From: Verrucomicrobiota bacterium
Lineage (GTDB): Bacteria; Verrucomicrobiota; Verrucomicrobiia; Opitutales; Puniceicoccaceae
DNA: 33,484 nucleotides
Reading direction: 5' to 3'
NCBI GenBank assembly: GCA_038744685.1
Contig: JBCDMB010000031.1
Coordinates: 1 to 33,484 of the forward strand
The translations under genes were made by a program, and so were the position numbers. Position 1 is the first letter of the stretch; every line of letters starts with the position of its first letter. Under the pieces are notes generated by a model. That model was not told the DNA's origin. It made no database searches and saw only the letters and a list, made by a program, of their open reading frames with translations. This document shows positions 24,856-32,221 of this stretch, in pieces.

Positions 24856-25461
24856 ATGAAGAAAATCCGCGACAAAATCCTCGAAACCGCAGGAGACCTG
24901 TTTCAGCGCCGTGGCTACACTTGCGTTGGAATCAACGAAATAATCGAGACCTCCGGCGTTTCGAAGGCAGGCTTCTACGACAATTTCGCCAGCAAAGAAA
25001 TTCTCTGCGTAGAATGGTTACAAACGACTCACAAGCGATCCGAGCAGCATCATGCCAACATACTTGCGGAAACGGGTTCCTCAGCACAGAAGGTAGTTGA
25101 CTACTTTCACGCCCTCGCTGACTTCATGGCCTGTCGTGAATACCGTGGGTGCCCATTCAGCAACACGGCTTCCGTAATCGATGCAAAAAGCCCACGCATT
25201 CACGCAGAAATCGAGAGTCACAAGATTTTTATCCGCGAGTTTTTCGTCGATCTGGCAACTGAGATCGTTCCTGAAGGTAATTTTGAAGAGCTCGGCAATC
25301 ATTTGTTTCTCCTTTACTCGGGTGCGGCAACCGAGGCGCAGAATCTACGGTCAGAATGGCCCATCTCGACCGCTGCCCGTATTGCAAAGGCCTTAACGGA
25401 GCACGCCCAACGTCCCAGTGCGGATGAGCAACGAAGGAAAGAGGAGCTTCTTGCTGTCTGA
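24856..25461 (+). CDS. TetR/AcrR family transcriptional regulator
   Basis: A 201-residue repressor. The N-terminal helix-turn-helix domain (about 1-55) has the typical ILETAGDLF..RGY, GINEIIETSGVSKAGFYDNFASKE pattern (shown here in parts). The C-terminal ligand domain follows, with RGCPFSNTASV at about 97-107, a stretch common to LmrA/AcuR-like members. Four cysteines (C23, C51, C93, C99) could in principle bind a trivalent arsenical; this is speculation. The ATG at 24856 was preferred to an in-frame TTG at 24838 because the TTG lies inside the operator. Gene start and operator are adjacent, so autoregulation is likely. First of seven genes on this strand. Arsenic operons normally use ArsR, so a TetR regulator here is unusual. 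Confidence 0.9.
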   Translation: MKKIRDKILETAGDLFQRRGYTCVGINEIIETSGVSKAGFYDNFASKEILCVEWLQTTHKRSEQHHANILAETGSSAQKVVDYFHALADFMACREYRGCPFSNTASVIDAKSPRIHAEIESHKIFIREFFVDLATEIVPEGNFEELGNHLFLLYSGAATEAQNLRSEWPISTAARIAKALTEHAQRPSADEQRRKEELLAV

Positions 25462-25511
25462 ATCTGTTGAATTCAATCAGGCGTGGAATCAGCTACCTAC
25501 CCAATGAGTTC

Positions 25512-26252
25512 ATGACCAGACTTTTCTCACTTCTTCTTTTCAAGACTGTCGTTGCCGGTCCTCTTCTGGCTTCGACGGAAGCGTCACCGGACTACAGCGT
25601 CTATGCAGAGCTCTTGGACCGCTACGTGACGCCCGATGGAGTCCTCTACGACCAGTGGTTCTCGAACCCGAACGACCTGGCCGACCTCGACGATGTGCTC
25701 GCAGAGTTTGCCCAGGTTGACTACACTCAACTGGAGCCAAACGAAGCGACCGCTTTTCTCATCAATCTCTACAACGCTGCCATGATTGCCGCCGTCTTCG
25801 ATCACTACCCGCTAGACTCCGTGAGATCTATTGGGCTCCTTCCGTTTTCCATTTTTCGTCGCGACTTCATCGAGCTCAACGGAGAGAAAGTCAGCCTTGA
25901 TGAAGTCGAAAAAGGAATCCTTCTCGAGGAATTCGGAGATCCTCGGATCCATTTTGCGGTCAACTGCGCCAGCGAGAGCTGCCCCGCGCTTCGAGGAGAG
26001 CCCTTTACCGGTGACGCGCTGGACGCCCAGATGGATGAGCAAACAAGACTCTTCGCAAATGGACCTCATGCCGCAAAGGTGTCGTTGGAGGAAGAGTCCA
26101 CTGCTTACTCTGAACTCTTCAAGTGGTATGACGCCGACTTTCCCGGCGACGACCCTGCTACCTATCTGAACCAATACCGCGACGATCCTCTTCCAGAGGG
26201 ATTCTCAGTGGAATGGATTCCCTACGACTGGGCCCTCAACTCGACAAGCTAG
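25512..26252 (+). CDS. Exported DUF547 protein
   Basis: A 246-residue protein with a signal peptide (MTRLFSLLLFKTVVAGPLLAS, about 1-21 including the cleavage zone). DUF547 hallmarks are FLINLYNAA (82-90), FDHYPL, H147-FAVNC152-ASESC157-PALR and the C-terminal F.VEWIPYDWALN. The biochemical role of DUF547 is unknown; conserved Asn, His and Cys residues suggest an enzyme. Such genes are seen next to the TIGR04282 glycosyltransferase and ArsS genes in several bacterial groups, so it probably belongs to the arsenosugar pathway or to handling of its product outside the cytoplasm. A TTG start at 25467 is possible but would place extra residues before the signal. It lies 50 bp after tetR and 29 bp before arsS. 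Confidence 0.85.
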   Translation: MTRLFSLLLFKTVVAGPLLASTEASPDYSVYAELLDRYVTPDGVLYDQWFSNPNDLADLDDVLAEFAQVDYTQLEPNEATAFLINLYNAAMIAAVFDHYPLDSVRSIGLLPFSIFRRDFIELNGEKVSLDEVEKGILLEEFGDPRIHFAVNCASESCPALRGEPFTGDALDAQMDEQTRLFANGPHAAKVSLEEESTAYSELFKWYDADFPGDDPATYLNQYRDDPLPEGFSVEWIPYDWALNSTS

Positions 26253-26281
26253 CAGAAGAACAAAGCCGCTTCCTTTTACTG

Positions 26282-27292
26282 ATGATCAACCGACCCGACG
26301 GAGTCCCTCCCGAAAGTAATTCCTTCGATATTGCTCTTGCTCGTAGTGGTCAGGTCCTTCGTCGATCAAAACCGGAGATCCTCCAACTCAATCTCGGTAA
26401 ACTCTGCAACCTTACCTGCATTCACTGCCATGTAAGTGCCGGGCCTCGCCGAAAAGAGATTATCTCCTCGGAGACAGTCGACCAGATTCTTGCTTGGTAT
26501 ACCAAACATCCACTACCAGTTATAGATTTGACGGGTGGCGCTCCGGAGATGGCTCCGGAATTTCGTCGCATCGTGCGTCACATCCGGAAGGTAAACCCAT
26601 CTGCCCGCATCCTTGATCGATGCAACCTTGTGATCGTCAACGAGCCCGGTTTCGAGTGGGTTGGAACCTTTCTCGAGGCGGAAGAGCTCGAGATCGTAGC
26701 TTCCATGCCGTGCTACTCTCACGAGAACGTCGACGCGCAACGAGGGAACGGTGTCTTTGATCGAAGCATAGCCGCACTGCAGGAATTGAATCAACGCGGT
26801 TTCGGAACCGGTCATTCGCGGAAACGACTCGATCTAGTCTTCAACCCGAATGGAGCAAAACTACCGCCCTCTCAACAAGAACTGGAGGTAGACTACAAAA
26901 GGGAGCTCAAGAAACACTTCGACATTACCTTCGACAGCTTGATCACCATAACCAATCTTCCGATCGCCCGTTTCGCCCGTTGGCTCCGAAGGGAAGGTCA
27001 CTACGAGGACTACATGAAAACTCTTGTGGACGCCTTCAACCCCTCGACGGTGAACCGCCTGATGTGCCGCAACACCATCAGCGTAGGTTGGCGGGGAGAA
27101 ATCTACGACTGTGACTTCAATCAGATGTTGGACATGCGCCTCGCAGATCGCTCAGGGAATGGACTTTTCCTCTGGGATATTGATCCGACTTCTCTTGAGG
27201 GACGGACGATCGCAACTGGCGATCACTGTTTTGGATGCACGGCAGGCAGCGGATCTTCGTGTGGAGGGTCGCTAGTCGAGGATAAAAGCTAA
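26282..27292 (+). CDS. arsS: Arsenosugar biosynthesis radical SAM protein ArsS
   Basis: A 336-residue radical-SAM enzyme thought to transfer the 5'-deoxyadenosyl group of SAM to dimethylarsenic, the committed arsenosugar step. The 4Fe-4S motif C42-x3-C46-x2-C49 (LCNLTCIHC), the SAM-binding LTGGAPE and the C-terminal cysteine-rich signature (IYDCDFNQ; HCFGC, then a GSGSSCGGSL tail) match ArsS with its DUF3641-type C-terminus. The ATG at 26282 was chosen because the conserved LQLNLGKLCN block then starts at residue 34, as in homologues. An earlier ATG at 26213 would overlap the DUF547 gene by 40 bp. It lies 18 bp before arsM. Confidence 0.93.
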   Translation: MINRPDGVPPESNSFDIALARSGQVLRRSKPEILQLNLGKLCNLTCIHCHVSAGPRRKEIISSETVDQILAWYTKHPLPVIDLTGGAPEMAPEFRRIVRHIRKVNPSARILDRCNLVIVNEPGFEWVGTFLEAEELEIVASMPCYSHENVDAQRGNGVFDRSIAALQELNQRGFGTGHSRKRLDLVFNPNGAKLPPSQQELEVDYKRELKKHFDITFDSLITITNLPIARFARWLRREGHYEDYMKTLVDAFNPSTVNRLMCRNTISVGWRGEIYDCDFNQMLDMRLADRSGNGLFLWDIDPTSLEGRTIATGDHCFGCTAGSGSSCGGSLVEDKS

Positions 27293-27310
27293 CCCGAAAA
27301 TTGATTTTCT

Positions 27311-28357
27311 ATGACAACCGAGACACTAGACTACCACAACAACACCCAAGACTATTACGGGCGTGTTCTTCAAACCAACAAGGACCTCAAGACTTCGGCC
27401 TGTTGTGAGAATGCCTCACCTCCGGCATGGCTGAAACCTCTTTTTCAAAACCTCGATGGCGAAATCATTGAACGCAGCTATGGATGTGGCTCTCCGATTC
27501 CAACTGCGCTGGAAGGTCAAACCGTGCTCGACCTCGGATGTGGAACCGGCCGCGACGTTTTTCTTGCCTCTCAGCTTGTCGGACAAAATGGGAAAGTGAT
27601 TGGAGTCGATTTCACAGACGAACAGCTGGAGGTCGCCCGCCGCCATCGTGATAGCCAAATGGAACGTTTTGGGTTCAAAACTCCCAACGTTGAGTTCTTG
27701 CAAGGGCCTCTCGAGGATCTCCACGCACTCCGCATAGCCGATGAATCCATTGACGTCGTGATCTCGAATTGCGTGCTCAATCTCTGCCGTGACAAAGCCG
27801 ACGTCATCTCGGAAGTATTTCGCGTTTTGAAACCCGGAGGAGAACTCTACTTTTCCGACGTCTTCGCTTCGAGGCGCCTCCCGATCCACCTCGCCAACGA
27901 TCCCGATTTTCACGGGGAATGCCTCGGCGGCGCTTGGTATTGGGAAGATTTTCGCCGCCTCCTCCTCAAAGAAGGCTGCCCGGATTATCGTGTCGTCTCT
28001 CAATCAAAAATTAACCTCGAAGATCCGCGGATGGCTGCCCTCTCCGATGGCATTACCTTCGAGTCCGCTACGGTCCGCTGTTTCAAAATCGCCAGCCTCG
28101 AAGATCGCTGTGAAGACTATGGACAAGTCGTCACCTACAAAGGAACGATCCCCCAACACCCCAGAGTTTTCCCTCTGGATCCAGGGCATCTTTTCGAAAA
28201 AGGGCGACCGGAGCGGGTATGCGGCAACTCGGCTGCCATGATCGAAGAGACCCGCTTCGCGCGACATTTCTCCACGACTGGAGACCGCTCCCACCACTTC
28301 GGCCTCTTCCCCGGGTGTGAACCGGCTGCAACAGAAGAAGGATCCGGCTGCTGCTAG
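27311..28357 (+). CDS. arsM: Arsenite S-adenosylmethionine methyltransferase ArsM
   Basis: A 348-residue methyltransferase turning As(III) into mono- and dimethylarsenicals. The Rossmann SAM site VLDLGCGTGRD (72-82) and the arsenic-binding cysteines are present: C59 (SYGCGSP), C154 (SNCVLNLC) and C204 (GECLGG), equivalent to C72, C174 and C224 of the well-studied algal ArsM. An additional Cys pair C31-C32 (ACCEN) fits the fourth conserved cysteine region. The C-terminus carries a further Cys-containing extension ending GSGCC, reminiscent of metalloid-binding tails. All catalytic residues are present, so it should be functional. It is in tight order after arsS, and supplies the dimethylarsenic substrate that ArsS uses. 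Confidence 0.95.
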   Translation: MTTETLDYHNNTQDYYGRVLQTNKDLKTSACCENASPPAWLKPLFQNLDGEIIERSYGCGSPIPTALEGQTVLDLGCGTGRDVFLASQLVGQNGKVIGVDFTDEQLEVARRHRDSQMERFGFKTPNVEFLQGPLEDLHALRIADESIDVVISNCVLNLCRDKADVISEVFRVLKPGGELYFSDVFASRRLPIHLANDPDFHGECLGGAWYWEDFRRLLLKEGCPDYRVVSQSKINLEDPRMAALSDGITFESATVRCFKIASLEDRCEDYGQVVTYKGTIPQHPRVFPLDPGHLFEKGRPERVCGNSAAMIEETRFARHFSTTGDRSHHFGLFPGCEPAATEEGSGCC

Positions 28358-28394
28358 GTCTCCAAAACCCCAAGACGTCCGATTCCAGAGATTC

Positions 28395-30731
28395 GTGAAT
28401 CCAATATCCAAATACACCAGATGGCTCCACTCCAAGTGGCCGGCCGGCACAATCGAAAAACTACCCCTGGCAGGCGAAGATGGTGAAACGAACATTTCCG
28501 GTATTCGGGTTTCTGGTGATCTTACTGGTATTCCCCTCCTCAAATTCAGTGCCGACACTGGAGCGCGTGCGGTGCGGGCATTCCTCAAAGATTCCGGATT
28601 CAAGCCCACGCGGGACTCTTCGGACGAGACACTTGATCTGGCCATAATCGGAGGTGGAGTGTCGGGTATAGCTGCTGCCCGGGAGGCGAGGGAAAACGGG
28701 CTTCACTTTACCGTATTCGAAGCCCAGGAAACATTCTCGACCATCCGCAATTTCCCAAAAGGAAAACCGATTTTCACCTATCCCACCGACATGGAGCCGA
28801 CAGGTGGGATGCACTTTCGGTCGGAAGTAAAGGAAGCATTGGTTGACGAACTGGTCGAACAGCAGGACGAAGCGGGAATCGTCCCCGTCATTGCGCGGAT
28901 CGAATCAATCAAGAAAAAGGGAGACATCTTTCTGCTGAATCGCCCGGAGGCAGACCCCTTGAAGGCAAGAGCCGTTCTAATTGCGATTGGCCGTAGCGGT
29001 AATCACAGAAAAATGAATGTTCCGGGAGAGGAGAAAGACAAGGTCTTCAACCGCCTTCATGATCCCAAGGAATACTGCGAGCAGGAGGTCCTGATTGTTG
29101 GAGGGGGAGACAGCGCGGTTGAGGCGGCGATAGCCCTCACCGTATGTGGATCAAACGTCACCCTCAGTTATCGGAAGGAATCTCTCACGCGTCCCAAACC
29201 TGAAAACTTGGAGAAGATCTATGCCCTCGTGGCAAATCCGGACGCCGACGTTGGTGTGGACGAGCCAGGATCGGAGCGAGTGACCACTTCGGCCGCACGA
29301 TGGATGCGGGGAGCGAACCCCGCTGGAAAGCTAACCCTTAGACTCAACACAGAACCCACCGAGATCCGCGATGATTCTGTCGTTTTGAAAGACCGTGCCA
29401 GTGGAGACGAGGAAGCAGTCGCGAACGACGTCGTATTTTCGATGATCGGAAGAGAGCCGCCTCTCGACTTCTTTCGCCGCTCAGGGCTGAAAGTGTTTGG
29501 GGACCGGGGAGTTAAGTTCTGGCTCGGCCTGGTAGGTGTCCTCGCCTTCATGGCGTTTTTGTATCACCTCAAGGCCTACAAAACCTTTTTAGGGTTGGAC
29601 AACACGAACCTTTGGCAAATTTTCTCCTCGAAAAATTGGTTTCCGTTCAACATTCCGAAGTTGGGTCAGGAAGGTGGGGCACTCCACACGATCTTGCATG
29701 CCGCCTCGACGGATCCTGGCTTCCTCTTTGCCTTCACCTACACCGCCATCATAGTCATTTTCGGAGTCCGGCGGATCCGTCGGCGAAAAACTCCTTACGT
29801 CACCTGGCAAACCCTGACTCTTATGGCGATTCAGGTCGTCCCGCTCTTCCTCCTACCCTACGTCCTGTTCCCCATCCTCTACCAGCAAGGCGTTTTCACG
29901 AGCGGAGGAGTTGGCGAGTGGTTTGGAATGACCTTCCTTTCCGACGGCCAGGGTGGAGAACCGAACCAGTTCTGGCGCGCCTTCGGATTCATCCTCGCTT
30001 GGCCTCTATTCATTTACAACATCTTCACGGAGGCCCCGATTTGGGGCTGGATCATCCTCGGCTTCATTCAGACTTTTGTCATCATTCCGCTGATTATCCG
30101 CCGCTGGGGGAAAGGAGCTTATTGCGGTTGGATTTGTTCCTGCGGTGCGATGGCAGAAACCCTTGGTGACAAGCACCGCCATAAAATGCCCCACGGGCCG
30201 AAGTGGAACAAAGTCAACATGGTAGGCCAGGTGATTCTGGCGATCGCATTTCTCCTGCTCATTCTGAGGATTATTGGGTGGGCGACGCCTTGGGACGGAT
30301 TCGATAAGGCAGTCACTGGATTCATCGATAAAAACGAGCTGTTGAGTTACAAGGTTCTCGTTGATCTCTGGCTAGCGGGCGCGATCGGATATGGTCTGTA
30401 TTTTCACTTCTCTGGCAGAGTTTGGTGTCGATTCGCTTGCCCGCTGGCAGCACTCATGCACATCTACGCCCGCTTCAGTAAATTCCGCATCTTTGCAGAG
30501 AAGAAAAAGTGCATCTCCTGCAACGTTTGCACGTCGGTTTGCCACCAAGGAATTGACATCATGAATTTCGCGAACAAGGGCATCCCTATGGAAGATCCTG
30601 AATGTGTTCGCTGTTCCGCCTGCGTCCAGTCCTGTCCGACCGGAGTTCTCACCTTCGGCCACTATGATAAGGAAATGAAACCCGTTTACGACCTCCTCTC
30701 TGCGAGCCCGGTGCGCATGCGGGAGGATTGA
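28395..30731 (+). CDS. Flavoprotein / membrane polyferredoxin fusion
   Basis: A 778-residue protein (GTG start; a GTG at 28317 would overlap arsM). N-terminal half: GDLTGIP (41-47, an FAD GD-type motif), then G86-x-G-x2-G91 (FAD/NAD Rossmann), a second Rossmann motif IVGGGDSA (G236-G238) and SMIGREPP (349-356), together like a thioredoxin-reductase-type flavoprotein with the GD element placed first. Membrane half: about seven spans (near 375-392, 441-458, 473-496, 526-544, 550-568, 610-629, 655-672), CGWICSC (C577, C581, C583) and CRFACP (C678, C682) of the NapH/NosR/CcoG kind, then two 4Fe-4S motifs (C706-x2-C709-x2-C712-x3-C716; C737-x2-C740-x2-C743-x3-C747). Likely moves electrons between NAD(P)H, the quinone pool and an arsenosugar-pathway redox step, for example ArsS or As(V) reduction; this is inference. 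Position in the arsenosugar unit is firm. Confidence 0.85.
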   Translation: MNPISKYTRWLHSKWPAGTIEKLPLAGEDGETNISGIRVSGDLTGIPLLKFSADTGARAVRAFLKDSGFKPTRDSSDETLDLAIIGGGVSGIAAAREARENGLHFTVFEAQETFSTIRNFPKGKPIFTYPTDMEPTGGMHFRSEVKEALVDELVEQQDEAGIVPVIARIESIKKKGDIFLLNRPEADPLKARAVLIAIGRSGNHRKMNVPGEEKDKVFNRLHDPKEYCEQEVLIVGGGDSAVEAAIALTVCGSNVTLSYRKESLTRPKPENLEKIYALVANPDADVGVDEPGSERVTTSAARWMRGANPAGKLTLRLNTEPTEIRDDSVVLKDRASGDEEAVANDVVFSMIGREPPLDFFRRSGLKVFGDRGVKFWLGLVGVLAFMAFLYHLKAYKTFLGLDNTNLWQIFSSKNWFPFNIPKLGQEGGALHTILHAASTDPGFLFAFTYTAIIVIFGVRRIRRRKTPYVTWQTLTLMAIQVVPLFLLPYVLFPILYQQGVFTSGGVGEWFGMTFLSDGQGGEPNQFWRAFGFILAWPLFIYNIFTEAPIWGWIILGFIQTFVIIPLIIRRWGKGAYCGWICSCGAMAETLGDKHRHKMPHGPKWNKVNMVGQVILAIAFLLLILRIIGWATPWDGFDKAVTGFIDKNELLSYKVLVDLWLAGAIGYGLYFHFSGRVWCRFACPLAALMHIYARFSKFRIFAEKKKCISCNVCTSVCHQGIDIMNFANKGIPMEDPECVRCSACVQSCPTGVLTFGHYDKEMKPVYDLLSASPVRMRED

Positions 30732-30766
30732 TCAGAGAGAAAGACGCTCATATAGAATCACTTCCA

Positions 30767-31537
30767 ATGATTGCATTTATCGTAGGTTCAGGCTTCTACG
30801 AATTGGAGGGATTCTCACCGGTCGAGACGGTCACGCGGTTTGGGAATGTGAGATACCTGACGGGGAAAATCGCAGAAAACCCGGTTTTATTGCTCCCTCG
30901 CCACGGAAGCGGCCATACCTACCTACCCCATCAAATCAATCACCGCGCAAACCTTCTCGCTCTCAAGGAAGCAGGAGCTGAAAGGGTGGTTTCGTGTTCG
31001 GTCTGTGGAGTGATCAACCCAGATTGGTCACTCGGTGCCCCCCTGGTCGCGAAAGAACTTTTCTTCCCCGAAAACCGGCTCGGCGATGGCACGACATGCA
31101 CAGTTTTTCAGGAACCAGCTGAGCCCGGTAGAGGTCATCTCCTTGCGGGATCTTTTTTTCATTCATCCCTCTCCTCGCAAATCGAAAGTCATTTCAAAAA
31201 GTCGCACTCCAATTGCCATATCGGGTCCTATGCCCACGCGAATGGTCCGCGCTTCAACTCAAAAGCGGAGATCAAAGCTCTACGGGTTGCCGGAGCCGAC
31301 TTCCTCTCGCAAACCTGTGGTCCCGAGGCCGTCCTAGCAAATGAACTCGAGTTACCTTATGCCCTCGCCGGATTCTCGGTGGACTATGCAAACGGCGTCC
31401 AATTGGATCCCACCCCAGTCGAGACTCTTCAGGCGAACCTGAAGCGAGCGAAAGATGCGTTTGTAGACTTGATTCAGACTCTCTCCTCTCAGCCACAGGA
31501 CTACACTTTCGAAAACTTTGTCTACCGCTTCGACTAG
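30767..31537 (+). CDS. MTAP/PNP family nucleoside phosphorylase
   Basis: A 256-residue phosphorylase of the PNP_UDP_1 superfamily. Motifs: GSGFYEL (7-13), the phosphate site RHGSGH (45-50), PHQINHRAN (54-62), NGPRF.SKAEI (159-169), and VDYANG (205-210). D206 in the last motif is the position where Asp favours 6-aminopurines (adenine) and Asn favours 6-oxopurines, so an adenosine-type substrate is likely. The usual Met of MTAP in the M-T-x2-PE loop is replaced: here SQTCGPEA (181-188), with Gln in its place. That Met packs against the ribose/5'-substituent, so a different 5'-group, such as a dimethylarsinoyl, is conceivable. ATG at 30767 was chosen; a TTG at 30728 is also open. It overlaps the glycosyltransferase frame by 20 bp. 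Confidence 0.85.
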   Translation: MIAFIVGSGFYELEGFSPVETVTRFGNVRYLTGKIAENPVLLLPRHGSGHTYLPHQINHRANLLALKEAGAERVVSCSVCGVINPDWSLGAPLVAKELFFPENRLGDGTTCTVFQEPAEPGRGHLLAGSFFHSSLSSQIESHFKKSHSNCHIGSYAHANGPRFNSKAEIKALRVAGADFLSQTCGPEAVLANELELPYALAGFSVDYANGVQLDPTPVETLQANLKRAKDAFVDLIQTLSSQPQDYTFENFVYRFD

Positions 31538-32144
31538 AACCCAGCGTCCGTCCATCCTCGCCTTTCTCAAGGCGCCAGTTGCCGGAACCGTCAAAACCAG
31601 ACTGGCCAAGGAGATCGGGAACGAGAAAGCCCTCGAAGCCTACCGGTGGCTCGTGGAGCGCCAGCTGTCCGACCTTCCCAGGGATTGGAACCTCGAGATT
31701 CACTATGCACCGTCCAATTCCCTTCAGCTTATGCGGGAATGGTTGGGCTCCGAACGTTTCTACATCCCCCAGTGCGAAGGTGATTTAGGCAAACGACTTG
31801 TCCATGGGATTGCAGATTGTTTCAAAAGAGGAGCCAACACAGTCCACTGCATCGGAGGAGACTGTCCCACCCTTGGTCCGACTGAATTCTGCTTGGCAGA
31901 GCGTCATCTCACCGAGGGAACTGACCTCGTTTACGGTCCAGCTTTCGACGGAGGCTATTACCTGATCTCCCTGCGAAAACCGGCACACGAGGTTTTCGAA
32001 GGAATTCCCTGGAGCAGTGAGCAAACCCTCACCGAGTCTCTCAAAAAAGCGGAACAGCATTCGTATTCTTTTCGCTTACTCCCTGCTCACTCAGACGTCG
32101 ACGAGCTGACCGACTGGCAAAAACTCCGAGTAGATCCAATCTAG
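31518..32144 (+). CDS. TIGR04282 family arsenosugar biosynthesis glycosyltransferase
   Basis: A 208-residue GT-A-like nucleotidyl/glycosyltransferase. KAPVAGTVKTRLAKEIG matches the family's PxPGxVKTRL start, CEGDLGKRL, the metal/nucleotide GGDCPTL, GPAFDGGYYLI and IPWSSEQTL are all family-typical, and the tail ends D-V-D-E (SDVDELTDW). The TTG start overlaps the nucleoside phosphorylase by 20 bp (31518-31537), giving coupling. It is the last gene of the cluster. NCBI names the family for arsenosugar biosynthesis; its exact donor and acceptor are not known to me. Confidence 0.9.
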   Translation: MSTASTRTQRPSILAFLKAPVAGTVKTRLAKEIGNEKALEAYRWLVERQLSDLPRDWNLEIHYAPSNSLQLMREWLGSERFYIPQCEGDLGKRLVHGIADCFKRGANTVHCIGGDCPTLGPTEFCLAERHLTEGTDLVYGPAFDGGYYLISLRKPAHEVFEGIPWSSEQTLTESLKKAEQHSYSFRLLPAHSDVDELTDWQKLRVDPI

Positions 32145-32221
32145 GAAGCTGACTCCATCCACATTTGCGGCGGATGCTTCTTTCCGTTCGGGATAGACCC
32201 GTATCCTTGCGCTATTCGTCT

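Noticed and set aside
27416-28003. Long minus-strand frame opposite arsM
   Set aside because: Antisense shadow of a gene with all arsenic-binding cysteines.
28004-28645. Long minus-strand frame across the arsM-fusion junction
   Set aside because: It spans two well-supported genes in the wrong direction and has no conserved pattern.
32145-32200. Possible terminator after the glycosyltransferase (GAAGC...GCTTC with short T run)
   Set aside because: The stem is only 5 bp with a bulged, long interior; too weak to call.
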